From: Paracamarosporium sp. OC-R06-R3
Lineage: Eukaryota; Ascomycota; Dothideomycetes; Pleosporales; Didymosphaeriaceae
Direction: 5' to 3'
NCBI GenBank assembly: GCA_019828545.1
Contig: JACVRA010000061.1
Span: forward strand, 198-64,197
DNA length: 64,000 nucleotides
In this document: positions 10,249 through 20,629 of the stretch, in pieces
How the letters are laid out: every line of letters starts with the position of its first letter
How positions within the stretch are numbered: the stretch's first letter is position 1
Made by a program: the position numbers and the translations under genes
The notes under the pieces: generated by a model
The model's database searches: none
What the model saw: the letters and a program-made list of their open reading frames with translations, nothing else
Told to the model about the DNA's origin: nothing

Positions 10249-12351
10249 ATGGATGCATCAGCAGTAGAGCCCTGCACGGGCCGCAGTCGATCGTTCGGGG
10301 GATGCGCCACGGTCTGGCCTATCATCCACTACCTTCGGAGCTGTGCTAACATGGAGCAGTGCCGAAACCGGCATATGAAATGTGATGAAAGCCGTCCATC
10401 ATGTTTAGTATGTCGAAGCAGCGGGCTAGTGTGCGGTGGATACGAAAAGGCCATCTTCTTCGACTTTGAGGGCGCTCCGGAGGCTGGGAGCCTTCGTTTC
10501 CGACGACCAATCCTCACTGAGAAAGAACGAAGGTCAATGAGCGAATCGCTCACCTCGGTTATTCCTTCAAGAATGGTCAACCGAAGTCTCTCTCAAATCG
10601 ACGAAGAGTGCGAGGATTCTACCGGAATGAGAGAGATACAAATTTCTCGCGGACCCTTCGGGGTTTTTCGGCTTAGCCATATCTTACCAATGATTGAAGC
10701 GAGTAGCTCGCCCACAATGATGGACAATGTGGTTGATGGCGTTCAAGCCACGTCTCGTGATTATGGCGAGACTATGTCCAATACGAATACCATTTTCTCA
10801 CCGGGAACACAACAGTGGATTGACGCCATGTTTGAGCCGACTTTGCAACAAACGCCTTCAGCTTTCTTCGATGTACCGGACATGGCTACAGAAGGCAGCC
10901 GTATCGAAGAAATTTTCGACGATAGTCTGATGGCTGACGTGGACTCTGCTGCATACTCTCACGATACCGCAGCCTTCCACTTTCCCCCTGATTGCTCTGA
11001 CACACGAATCAATACTCCCTTGGGATCTGGGTCGAGCTCCATTGTCAACATTACTGGTAATACAGTGCCTTCTGATGCTGTGATGTTACTAAAACATTAT
11101 CAAACGGCGGTACTCCAACTTCTGACACCTTTTCGGCATAGCAAAACCCCTTGGCACATTCTGTTCGTTCCTCACGCCAAGAATTGTCTCGCAGCGCTCA
11201 CGCTTGGAGAAAGCATAGACTTCGCAAGTCTATGCTCCTTTTACGGAACTCTCGCTATCAGTGCTTTTAGTATGGGCGGTCTGTTCCCATCTTCAATGTG
11301 GTTGAACCAAGCCAGGAAATATAAGCAACAGGCTCGAGAGCATGCCAAAAAGATGCTACAGACGGCATATCGAATGCCCAAGGCAGCCAAGTACAAGTCC
11401 ATCCTAATGGCTCTCCTTACGCTTGTCCAAGTATCTATGGTGACTGGCAATCGCGACCAGACCGAATGTTATTTTCTAGAAGCAGAGAAATTCATACGGC
11501 TCCGAGGGCTCCATCGCAAGAAGTCAAGGAAGGTACGGCTGCTCCATCACTGCTACGCTTTTGAGAGGATATTACATGAAAGCACATTAGTAGAAAGCTT
11601 AAATTCCACTCATCGGTTGCATGTTCGCGAGGCGGTTGAGACCAGTGGACTGGCTATCTTCCAGGACAACATGTCCTTCCGTCTTGGAAAATGGAGGGAT
11701 CTAGACCAGGACATGAAGCGTGTTAAAGGCCAAGAAGAAGGAGAAAACGATCTCCACCTCGAATACCCAGGTATCTGGTCCGAAACTCTCTATCCCGAGA
11801 TCTTCGGGGTTCCAGAGACGTGGTTATTCTTGATTTCCCTTGTGATCCGGCTCGCGAGAGAGAAGGACATGGCTCAACAGGAGGGAGTATCAGACAACCT
11901 GAGCGCAAAGGATTTTCTTAACCGCGCTAGAGCTATCGAAAGGTTCATCAATCAGATGCGACAACCACAAAACGTTGACCACTGTGCAGACCCAGCTGTT
12001 GAGAACATGCTGGATGCTATGCGAAATGCTTTATCAATTTACTTCTACCGCAAGATTTACGACCTAGATTCGACCCTACTTCAGCAAAAAGTAGAACGCG
12101 TGCGCGATTGCCTCCTGAGTTGCAACACCACAGAATCAGATTCGATCTACGGGTCTGCCAGACTTCTATGGCCTGTACGCATCGCGGCATCTGAGGCTGC
12201 AAAGCCGGAGATCCAAGCTTCGTTTGCACTTTGGCTGACAGGTGCCGCGCAAAGGAGCGGCCTGCGCTTGTTTAGCGACACACTAAACAATCTTGAGCGT
12301 ATTTGGGAAGAGAAGAATGCATGTTGCAATGGCGTCGATCTTTCGGTTTAA
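10249..12351 (+). CDS. Zn2Cys6 transcription factor, ARCA-like
   Basis: The whole span is open, but the unspliced frame breaks the zinc cluster. Removing a 48-bp GT-AG intron at 10312-10359 (GTCTGG donor, GCTAAC branch at 10345-10350, GAGCAG acceptor) gives GGCATCRNRHMKCDES and a perfect cluster at Cys19, 22, 29, 36, 39 and 46 (2-6-6-2-6). The spliced protein has 684 residues. The segment after the cluster (VCGGYEKAIFFDF) and the C-terminal two thirds, including LLHHCYAFERILHEST and LRLFSDTLNNLERIWEE, resemble the Fungal_trans_2 region of the arginine-catabolism regulators ARCA and ArgRII. It is divergent from an amino-acid permease, which fits a nitrogen or amino-acid role; control of the neighbouring enzyme genes is also possible. 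Confidence 0.88.
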   Translation: MDASAVEPCTGRSRSFGGCATVWPIIHYLRSCANMEQCRNRHMKCDESRPSCLVCRSSGLVCGGYEKAIFFDFEGAPEAGSLRFRRPILTEKERRSMSESLTSVIPSRMVNRSLSQIDEECEDSTGMREIQISRGPFGVFRLSHILPMIEASSSPTMMDNVVDGVQATSRDYGETMSNTNTIFSPGTQQWIDAMFEPTLQQTPSAFFDVPDMATEGSRIEEIFDDSLMADVDSAAYSHDTAAFHFPPDCSDTRINTPLGSGSSSIVNITGNTVPSDAVMLLKHYQTAVLQLLTPFRHSKTPWHILFVPHAKNCLAALTLGESIDFASLCSFYGTLAISAFSMGGLFPSSMWLNQARKYKQQAREHAKKMLQTAYRMPKAAKYKSILMALLTLVQVSMVTGNRDQTECYFLEAEKFIRLRGLHRKKSRKVRLLHHCYAFERILHESTLVESLNSTHRLHVREAVETSGLAIFQDNMSFRLGKWRDLDQDMKRVKGQEEGENDLHLEYPGIWSETLYPEIFGVPETWLFLISLVIRLAREKDMAQQEGVSDNLSAKDFLNRARAIERFINQMRQPQNVDHCADPAVENMLDAMRNALSIYFYRKIYDLDSTLLQQKVERVRDCLLSCNTTESDSIYGSARLLWPVRIAASEAAKPEIQASFALWLTGAAQRSGLRLFSDTLNNLERIWEEKNACCNGVDLSV
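11213..11235. repeat. Coding-region hairpin, 10-bp stem
   Basis: GCATAGACTT and AAGTCTATGC pair perfectly around a 3-base loop (CGC). It lies inside the ARCA-like coding region, encoding part of the segment LGESIDFASLCSFYG. A structure like this could form in the mRNA, but no function is known. Confidence 0.8.
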
Positions 12352-13006
12352 ATAACGATTCAACCTAAATATCATGTGCACCGATATTGGACATGTTTCA
12401 TCACACAAGTCGAGTTGGTGTTGGCCCAGCGTGGGACCATAGTGAGTCGGTACCACAACAGAACTGCGCACTGAATGCTGTACCTTTACTAAGCTGTTAA
12501 GCTTATAGGAGACAACGACTGTTTACGAGCAGAACTTTGGGAGTCATTGCAAAAGTATGGTTTGATAAGAATAGTTAGGAGTCATGGCTCATCACACAAG
12601 TGGTCAACTCTCACTTTGCCCCACTGTTAAACCTTAGCTCCATATTAAGACATGCACCACGCAATTCATCCGAATGTAGTATATCTACCCTGATCCTGTG
12701 TGGAATTTGTCACGTATTGCACATTGTAAGTTCCTGAACAGCTCCACGCTAGGCTCTTTTCTTTCCGGTAATCGGGGTCACTTTCCTATTTGTAGCACTA
12801 TTGGCGAACGCAATGACGTCTTAAGATATAGGACGAAGAAATGTCGGGATTGCAGGCACAAGAGTTTAATTCGGTCGCTAAGGCTGGTCTCCATATTCAT
12901 TTATCAATCAAAATCGTGGATACTCATGGAAGTTGTCAGAAGAACGCAAACCATTTTGAACCACCTTTCACCAAACACTCGCAGTACGAGTAACGCTCAG
13001 AACATC
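12352..13006. other. Intergenic with repeat copy 2
   Basis: No gene is supportable between the ARCA-like gene and the first dehydrogenase. The stretch holds copy 2 of the 57-bp repeat and a short direct repeat (CATCACACAAGT near 12400 and 12590). Confidence 0.6.
12412..12468 (+). repeat. Dispersed 57-bp repeat, copy 2
   Basis: This is the counterpart of 3634-3690, in the opposite orientation, with three mismatches in 57 bases. It lies 61 bp after the stop codon of the ARCA-like gene, so it may be transcribed in its 3' untranslated region. Confidence 0.85.
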
Positions 13007-13902
13007 ATGACTGGATTTGAGAACAAAGTGGTAAATTCCGTCGCGATTCGGATACATCAAGTAGCCTAGCTAATGCGAAAGCAAGGTTTGCATCACAGGT
13101 GCTGCTTCTGGAATGGGCCTCGCAACCGCAAAGCTTCTGGCTTCTCGCGGTGCAATAATATCCTTGGCGGATATCAATCAAGACGCCATGAAGACCGCCA
13201 TCCAAACATTATCAAACACTTGCAAGCATATGTGGACCGTAGTTGATGTTCGAGACCACGCCTCTGTTGGTGCCTGGATCACTTCCACGAAGGAAAAATA
13301 CGGTCGAGTGGATGGCGCGGTGAACATGGCTGGCATAATATGCAAGACTACACCAGTCGCCGAGCTCTCGGACGAAGACTGGGATCTTTCTTTCGCAGTG
13401 AATACTAAGGGGGTGTTCAATTGCATACGCGCTCAGCTTGGTGCTATGAGTTCGGGTGGCAGCATTGTATGTCAATTCATACCAGGACGGAGGAGTGAAA
13501 TGCTAAACTGTTACACTTGCAGGTTTCCGCAGCCAGCGTTTTTGGACAATTTGGTGCGCCTGGGAATGCGGCGTATTGTGCAACAAAGGCTGCTGTAATC
13601 TCTCTGACACGCACAGCTGCGAAAGAAAACCAACACATCAGAGTCAACTGTGTTTCTCCTGGTAAGTATGCTGCAGATTGACACGGTCTGCTTTAAGCTA
13701 ATGTGTCTAATTAGGCTCTGTCAATACGCCCATGTCCCAAGGGGAAGATCCTGAGCATGTTAAGCGCGGTCTACAGATTACCGCACAAAAGAGAAGGGCG
13801 GAGCCAATCGAGGTGGCGCAAGTCATTGCGTTTTTACTGAGCGATGAAGCGTCTTTTGTGACAGGTGCGGTATATAATGTCGATGGTGGGTGGGTGTGTT
13901 AA
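13007..13902 (+). CDS. Short-chain dehydrogenase/reductase, four exons
   Basis: Exons are 13007-13030, 13086-13466, 13523-13661 and 13715-13902; introns are 55, 56 and 53 bp, all GT-AG. The product has 243 residues, the normal classical SDR length. It shows the cofactor motif TGAASGMG (residues 12-19), NMAG (88-91, where NNAG is usual), the catalytic triad Ser140, Tyr153 (YCATK) and Lys157, and the C-terminal [13 protein letters not shown]. Such enzymes are NAD(P)H-dependent alcohol dehydrogenases or ketoreductases. Without splicing the gene looks truncated, but every join keeps frame and motif, so it is intact. It runs in the same direction as the next dehydrogenase, about 0.5 kb away. Confidence 0.9.
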
Positions 13903-14431
13903 GACGTATGGATATGCTCGTGTCGCTAAGTAGCGTCGTGCTTAATCGAGCATTTGCCAGTGAACTTGCGAAAAGAATTTGTGACTCAAGCAAAGTCAGA
14001 AACGTGGTGAAGCTATTTGCGCAAGTCTGTCAATATATTTGCGTTCGATCCCTCTTCCGCCTACGACGCGCCCCATACTTGCTTCAAAATGTGTCTATGT
14101 TGCTCCACGTTACATGTGATTGATGAAAAGCTAGAAGACGCTAATGACTTTTCCGTAGTGGCAAGTTTGGAACAGGAAAGCTTCCCCAGCCGACCCCACC
14201 GCTATCTGCTCTCCACTTCATCTTTGCGAGGTAATCGAAAGCGACCCCGCCCTACCGTATCCAGCCTACTAGCGTTGCTGGAAAACTGCACTATGAATAA
14301 CAGCGTAGCCTTCAACGTCGCCATCGTGATCATTCATCATGCCCAACTCTATTACTTCACCAAGATCCCGCCTTGAGCAAGTTGCAAATCAAATTGAGCC
14401 CCGGAAGGCTACCCCATCGAGGAAGAGCACA
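13903..14431. other. Intergenic; promoter of second SDR
   Basis: This stretch separates two tandem dehydrogenase genes. In-frame codons upstream of the chosen start (14339-14431) have no family similarity. No further feature is seen. Confidence 0.45.
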
Positions 14432-15256
14432 ATGGACGTCCCCGGATTTGCTCTCATTACTGGAGCAGCATCTGGAATTGGACAAGCATGCGCAAAGGCT
14501 TTTGCACTCGAAGGATCCGCAGGCATTGCGCTGCTCGATCTCAATCGCGAATCCCTCACGCAGGTCAAGGATGCTATACTTGCAGCAGCCGAGCAAGAGA
14601 CCGAGCTTCGAGCAGCGCCTCTACGAATCGAAATCTACACTGTCGATGTCTCGAACGAGCAAGAAGTCACACGAGCCGTTCATCAAGCCGCCCAAGCATT
14701 CGGCCGACTAGACTACGTTGTAAATGCAGCGGGCATTGCGATGAAGCATGAGGGTGGCGCTGCATTTGCAGGGACAGAAGACTGGCAAAAGATCATCGAT
14801 ATCAACCTCAATGGTACATTTTTTGTGCTTCGCGCCGCAGCCCAGATCATGTTGAAGCAGGATCCCATTATCTCATCCATCGATGACAGACCCCTTCAAC
14901 GCGGCTCTATTGTGAACTTCAGCTCCATCCAAGGCGTTGTTGGTATCACACTGTCTACAGCTTATACCGTATCAAAGCATGCTGTCATTGGTCTCACGCG
15001 CACAGCGTCGGAGGACTATGCCGCTCAAGGGTTGAGGATCAATGCCATCTGTCCGGGATACACGGAGACGCCTATGACGACTAAAAATGCAGCTGTTAAG
15101 AAGGCAATGGACGAGCGTATTCAGACAGCAGTGCCGATGCAGAGAATGGGAAATCCGAAAGAAATCGCTGACGGTGTGTTGTATCTAGCGGGAGGAAGGA
15201 GTAGTTTTGTTACAGGGAGCGCGTTGATGGTTGACGGAGGCTATACTTCACGGTAG
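14432..15256 (+). CDS. Short-chain dehydrogenase/reductase
   Basis: I start at the Met of MDVPGFALITG, giving 274 residues; an in-frame Met at 14339 would add 31 residues rich in Ser, Arg and Pro with no SDR character. Motifs seen are TGAASGIG (residues 10-17), NAAGIA, the catalytic Ser in NFSSIQG, the YTVSK Tyr-Lys pair, NAICPGYTETPM, and the end FVTGSALMVDGGY. It is a classical SDR, an NAD(P)-dependent oxidoreductase likely acting on a hydroxyl or keto group. It is only distantly similar to the preceding SDR, so the pair is not a recent duplication. Its place between that gene and the acyltransferase suggests a tailoring role. Confidence 0.9.
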   Translation: MDVPGFALITGAASGIGQACAKAFALEGSAGIALLDLNRESLTQVKDAILAAAEQETELRAAPLRIEIYTVDVSNEQEVTRAVHQAAQAFGRLDYVVNAAGIAMKHEGGAAFAGTEDWQKIIDINLNGTFFVLRAAAQIMLKQDPIISSIDDRPLQRGSIVNFSSIQGVVGITLSTAYTVSKHAVIGLTRTASEDYAAQGLRINAICPGYTETPMTTKNAAVKKAMDERIQTAVPMQRMGNPKEIADGVLYLAGGRSSFVTGSALMVDGGYTSR

Positions 15257-15585
15257 TTCCTGATAGATTCTCTTTTAGTTTATACAAGATTATAAGGTCC
15301 TACAAAGAACACCTCATTGGTTGAAATCATCAGATTGAATTTAATGCTTGCGGACCGCCGCCCTTGCTCCGCCCTTGCTCCGCCCTCGCCGCCCTATTTT
15401 TCATGCAGAAGCTGTTTGCGAGGTGTTTTCTCGTATAACTCTTTTTGTATTAGAACCGTGTGGATATTCCTATTACCATCTACAAAAAGGTGGGTTTACA
15501 TTCCTTCGCCTACTGGCTTCGGCAGCAGAAGGCCGACCTTTGTTACAACTACGTCAAGTCTCTCAAATCTCAATTGCAATCCACA
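15257..15585. other. Intergenic; acyltransferase promoter
   Basis: Short gap between the second dehydrogenase and the acyltransferase. It contains a GC-rich imperfect direct repeat near 15355-15385 (CCGCCCTTGCTCCGCCCTTG). No gene is seen. Confidence 0.5.
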
Positions 15586-17061
15586 ATGGCCTCAAACCCA
15601 AAACCTCTTCACTTATCAGTCCTAGACCAGACGATGCTCCGCATATATGTTCGTCAGCTTCTCATCTTCGAATTTCCCGATCCAGATTACCTCAATGACG
15701 CTGTCGACGCATTGCGAGCGGGTTTTGCGGCGACCATCCACCAACTGCCATTTCTAGCGGGTACAATCAGATTATCAGATACAGATACAGGCAAACTTGC
15801 TCTACAGTACCCTTCATTGTGCACCGACCAACTCATAGATCAACTTTTTACAGTCAGCTACAGCCGAGCCGATAAAGACCTAGACTATACAAAAATGGAA
15901 AAAGCGGGATTTTCACCACTGCCTTTGTGGCGCGATGTGTTCTGTCCCAATTTGTTGCGTAACCATTCTGGATTGGACGATGAATTCGCTGCGGGGTTGA
16001 TCAGCTTCAACAGCGGGCGATCGGTACCTGTGTTGGCGGCACAAGCAACCTTCATCCGCGGAGGGTTGGTTCTGAGTGTTTACTCGCATCACAATGTAAT
16101 TGATGGAGCTGGGATCGCGAAATTGTACAAAACATGGAGCAGTTATACCCGACTACAGAACTCCGCGCTTGAACCACCAGCTGGTACCCCACAGCCCGAG
16201 GAAGTCTCACACGCCGATCTAGATTCACAAAGGCGATTTTTTGATAAATTCGCAGAATCATCAGAAGCCACAGACTGTCCTGAGGTTCGTTTCCCAGGCA
16301 CGCCCTCAAGTACTCCCCAGCTTCGAGCAGAACCATACAAGCTTGCATCCAAGATTTTTGTATTTCCAGCTTCCACGATATCTAGTCTTGCTAGCACTCT
16401 ATCATCTACAACAGGCAAACGAATATCGAGCTTCGTCGCTCTTGTGTCCCTCCTATGGATAAACATCACAATTGCTCGCTCGACTGCTTTGAGAAAGAAG
16501 AACATACAAAATACAAAACTGGGCATAGCTTTCGATCATAGAAGGAATCTTGAGCAGCCATTTATGGAGTCTTATATGGGTAATTGTGCTACCGGGGTCT
16601 TAGCTTCGGCCCCAGTCTCTATTATGCTGTTCACTAGCTCCGACGATTCTATTTATGGAGAGCAACTTGCTCCTGTCGCCCTGCGTATCACGGAAGCATT
16701 GTCTTCTGTTACTCTAAATTGGCTTAGACCTCGCTTGAACCTGTTCTCACGGACACCTAATCCCTGGCAACTTCGCAATGACTCTGACGAGAGAAATGGG
16801 CCAGATCTTTTTGTAACGAGCTGGATGAACATAGGCAATGACTGTTCCTGGGATATCCCGGGAACAGCAAGCGAGGGTCCAGTTGCGATAAGAAAACCAC
16901 AATCCCACGTCGAAGGGCTCATTCATATTCTTCCCAAAGTGAGGATCGAGGACGGAGCTCCCGCTTTAGAGGTTCTGGTATGTCTGGAAGAGTGGGAGAT
17001 GGAGAGTGTCATGAGGAGGTTAGAGGGTGAGAGATGGGCTGTGAGAGTCATCAATGCCTAA
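15586..17061 (+). CDS. BAHD-type acyltransferase
   Basis: The start is the Met of MASNPKPLHLSVLDQ, in the strong context CACAATGG; the open frame extends 42 codons upstream but without family features. The product has 491 residues and belongs to the transferase family PF02458 that includes trichothecene 3-O-acetyltransferase and plant BAHD enzymes. The catalytic HxxxD motif is His169-Asp173 within SHHNVIDGAG. A C-terminal structural region (TSWMNIGNDCSWDIPG) occupies the place of the DFGWG motif, in a diverged form that is usual in fungal members. It would transfer an acyl group from CoA to an alcohol or amine. The substrate is unknown; its position beside two dehydrogenases and a monooxygenase suggests late esterification of a small molecule. 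Confidence 0.88.
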   Translation: MASNPKPLHLSVLDQTMLRIYVRQLLIFEFPDPDYLNDAVDALRAGFAATIHQLPFLAGTIRLSDTDTGKLALQYPSLCTDQLIDQLFTVSYSRADKDLDYTKMEKAGFSPLPLWRDVFCPNLLRNHSGLDDEFAAGLISFNSGRSVPVLAAQATFIRGGLVLSVYSHHNVIDGAGIAKLYKTWSSYTRLQNSALEPPAGTPQPEEVSHADLDSQRRFFDKFAESSEATDCPEVRFPGTPSSTPQLRAEPYKLASKIFVFPASTISSLASTLSSTTGKRISSFVALVSLLWINITIARSTALRKKNIQNTKLGIAFDHRRNLEQPFMESYMGNCATGVLASAPVSIMLFTSSDDSIYGEQLAPVALRITEALSSVTLNWLRPRLNLFSRTPNPWQLRNDSDERNGPDLFVTSWMNIGNDCSWDIPGTASEGPVAIRKPQSHVEGLIHILPKVRIEDGAPALEVLVCLEEWEMESVMRRLEGERWAVRVINA

Positions 17062-18999
17062 GAGGATCTGCATTGATTTACACGGAACCAGCATCTGAGA
17101 CAGTTCGATCGAAGACAGGGCTCGGCGAGTTACAAAAGCTCAAGTCAAGTCCTCAGTGTCTTCAGCTATGGAGAGGATCTCATAGGTACGCTCAAGGTCG
17201 ATGGAAGCTGACGTCAACGGCTATATATACGCACAGGGAATACATCGACCGGATGCGCTGAGCCCAACTGAATTTGATATGCCCTTTCGTCGTCCACTGT
17301 CTTGACGCCCTTAGGGTTGTTTATCCAATCCTACTTAGTAAAGGCTTCTTGAAGATTAAAATCACGAATCGTAAAAGCAAGTACAACCTTTAGTCCCGTC
17401 ATTGCAAGCTCCGTTGCGATACATGCTTGCGGTCCTAGTTTGAACGGGCGTCATGCGCATTTCCAGGGCCACGGCTCTTCAGGGCGCTCTTGATCTGTTG
17501 GGTAGCGTTCCTAGATGAAATTGTTGACATATGGTTACTACAACAATTTGTGGTGAAGGAATGATGGACCGCCTAGATAAGGTGGTGCTTTGTTAGAAAT
17601 CGTGGTCCTTGAGAGTTAGCTAAGATGAAACTCTTTAATCAACCTTGGGCTGCCGAGACAACAGAAAAGAGCCCGAAGTTTTTCTTTGATGACGACAATA
17701 GTGTACGTGCGACGGTTGGGAAACGATGGGTTGTCTGACAGAAAAGACTCAGCCTTGTCTTTATCGGGCCTAAGCACTTGATTATGTTCTGCACGTTATT
17801 TAGCCTTAACTTCAGGATTACAGGAAAACAGGAGCCAGCAGTAACACATAGTGGTGGATATCGCATCGTGACTCGCGAATATAAAGACTTTCATATGACT
17901 TCGTGCGTACTTTCGAAATACTCTTAGTATTGTGGATGTTGCGGAATAGCTTGCGTAGAGGGCCATGCCTAATACAGTAGGTTTTCGATGTCGACAACTA
18001 CGAGTGTAGTTCTCGGGTTATAGTGCGATAGGAAGGTGACGCAGCAGTGGGCGATATTCTTATTCCTAGTCAATTGGCGATGATATTGCACGAGAGCAGC
18101 TGGATGAGGTTGGTGCATTGGCCAGTGTGATGATGTATGCGTATTCAATATCTCTCACAGAGAGTATCTCGGCAGTACATGCTTGAGTATTCTCTCGCGG
18201 CAGCGACACTGACTCGAGTAAAATTGTGTGTATGCGGTAATTACTTCGGTTTGAGGTGTAATCCTATATTTTACTTCAAAAGCTATTTAAGTGTATTTTG
18301 GGGGATTCTTCATAACAGTGCTACTTACGGCCTTAGTCTGGCTGTTCGCTTGTCGCTCATGCATAGTGATTTTAGAAGGTTGGTTTGCCATGGTCACGTG
18401 CGCTTACACCACATAGTCTAGTATGTTCACGTCTATTGTTTCTTGCGCCTGCTGCTTGTGCCCCTGTTACTTTTCTAATGTCAAATTGGTGTCTTTATCT
18501 TTATTCACTTGTCGCTGTCATGAACCACCGTACACAATCTTGCGAAAGCCAAGACGACGATCTCTTGCGTCATATCCGTGGCGCATCACACTTCATCGTT
18601 GAACTCGGTCGTTAGCTCTTTCGGGAACATAACACAGCCTATCACCGTTACCTCGGCTAGGTATCATCCCATAACTGTAGTCGACACGCGAGCATTGAAT
18701 GATTTCTGTGCGCTAGTGTTCTGCTTCTGGTTAAATTCTTTCTACCACGGACTACGGGTGGTGCGAGAGGGGTAGCAGCCAATATGCACAAACCCCCACG
18801 TAAACGTATCCAAGAAAGAATAGCAGCTATCGCGCATCTCCTCTCCATGACCCGCATTTCATGCGTCATTTAGCAGCCATGGCACGGCATGCCGATAAAA
18901 GCAAGCCCTTGCCAGTCGCAACAGAGAGTAGGGAACCGGCACTCATTCAGCAGTACAACATAGACATATTCCAAAGCTCGCTAGGAAATTATATCCAGG
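17062..18999. other. 1.9-kb gene-free stretch
   Basis: No coding region, RNA gene or repeat can be supported. Open frames here are short, without start context or domains. It marks the right edge of the metabolite-type gene group. Confidence 0.6.
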
Positions 19000-20629
19000 A
19001 TGCGCGGTTCAACTTTTTGGAGTGGTCTTATCCCCACCGTTTTGGCTGCGGTATCTACGCCGTCTTTATTATCACGGCAAGAAAGCGGTGGTGGCAACCT
19101 GTCGTTAAAACACCCAGAGCTCTTCTCCCTGCACTGGCAAATGCTTGAGCAGAATTCGACCTCGGGTTTCGAGACACCGATGGTAGATTTTCTGTCAGGC
19201 TATCTCCAAGAAAAAGGTCTCACAGTGGAGCTACAACCCGTGCAGAATCCAATCCTTGCGTATGGCAATATTGATTTAGATCTTGCTGTTGATAGGGCAA
19301 CTAACTTATCTCCAGATACAACGTGCGAAGGCAGAATATCTTTGCGTAAGAATCTAGGTATCTCGCCGTTCGAGAGCTGACAAGTCTTGGATAGGTACAT
19401 CGGGTCTAACAGAACATGCCGATTGATTCTGAACTCTCATACGGACGTGGTTCCACCAGTAAGTGCATGCATACATTCAAACCCCTTGTAACGTGTAGCT
19501 GAGGGCGTGGTAGTATTTTCCCCCATCGCAAAACGACACAGATGTTTTTGGCCGCGGGGCCAATGACGCTAAAGGTTCCATTGCCTGCCAAGTTACTGCC
19601 TTTCTCGAACTGCGGGAGCAAGGGTTGATCCACGAAGGCGACGTCTGCTTGTTGTACGACGTCGGCGAAGAGCAGTATGGCGATGGAATGAGAACTTTTG
19701 TCAGTTCGCTAACGTACACACCCGAATGGATTCTCACAGGAGAACCTACCGAGTCATTTCAGGCGACTGGCCACAAAGGATCCATCAATATCAACGTGAC
19801 TGCTGTTGGCGACACAGCTCATTCATCTGTACCGCAGTACGGCCGCAACGCCATTCTGGAGCTCATGAATTTCCTTCCGCGATTGTTGAGTCTGACCAGC
19901 ATTTTTCCATATGACGATTTTCAGTAAGTTGAGCATGCAGCGTCAGCCTTGGGAGATGCATGGCACCTGACCTACTTTGTGCAGCGGAAACACGACCCTG
20001 TCGTTGTCGTCCATCAAAGGCGGTACCATCTCCAACCAGGTGGCAGATCATGCCGAGGCAATTGTCAATTCTCGAGTTTCCGTTCCTGCGAAGCAGATCT
20101 GGAACATCATAACGCAGCAGCTAGGTAACGTATCGAATATTGTTCTTTCCCGGACGTCGGCGTCTTCCAATCCGTTGGCTATGGATGTTGTCCAGGGTTG
20201 GCTTCCTAAGAAAATAATGCCATATGGGACTGACCTGGGAGCATGGACTGTCAACAACACCAAATTCTTATTAGGCGTTGGCTCGATTGCCACAGCGCAT
20301 TCTGCGTAAGTGCTGGAGCGGTGTTAGCGTGCAGTGTCAGCACACTAATTGGATTTTTTGAATAGTCACGAAGTTGTATCAAAGCAGGAGATGATTGATA
20401 TGGTAAGGTTTATCGAATTATAAAACACAGATAGTTCGCTGATTGCGTCCTGCAGGTTGGTCATTACAAGGAATTTGTGCAAGGAATTCTTAATGGGACA
20501 CTTGTGCCCGTCAAGAACGGCACATTCCCGTCGACCTACCCACTGGAGACAAACACGGGTAATTTGACTAAGCGAGAGATTGCGCTGCAAGATTTTGAGG
20601 CGCGAAGGTACGGCGGGTGTATGCATTGA
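19000..20629 (+). CDS. Secreted M20 metallopeptidase
   Basis: Seven exons: 19000-19259, 19316-19345, 19395-19458, 19514-19923, 19985-20305, 20366-20402 and 20456-20629, all with GT-AG introns of 49-61 bp. The product has 431 residues. The N-terminus (MRGSTFWSGLIPTVLAAVS) looks like a signal peptide. M20 features are His112 and Asp114 (SHTDVVP), bridging Asp136 (GRGANDAKG), Glu170-Glu171 (VGEEQYG), the dimerisation lid segment GDTAHSSVPQYGRNA, and His363 (AHSAHEVVSKQEM). All metal and catalytic residues of the co-catalytic zinc site are present. The family includes carboxypeptidases, aminoacylases and acetylornithine deacetylase. Secretion suggests a carboxypeptidase acting on extracellular or vacuolar peptides. 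A 30-base exon makes this gene easy to miss. Confidence 0.85.

Noticed and set aside
703..17061. AflR-type TCGN5CGA operator sites in intergenic regions
   Set aside because: A by-eye scan of the intergenic stretches found near misses but no exact match, so no site is called; a pattern search would be more reliable.
18861..19148. Alternative start region of the M20 peptidase in another frame
   Set aside because: It does not join to the family sequence in frame; the Met at 19000 gives a signal peptide and continuous family similarity.
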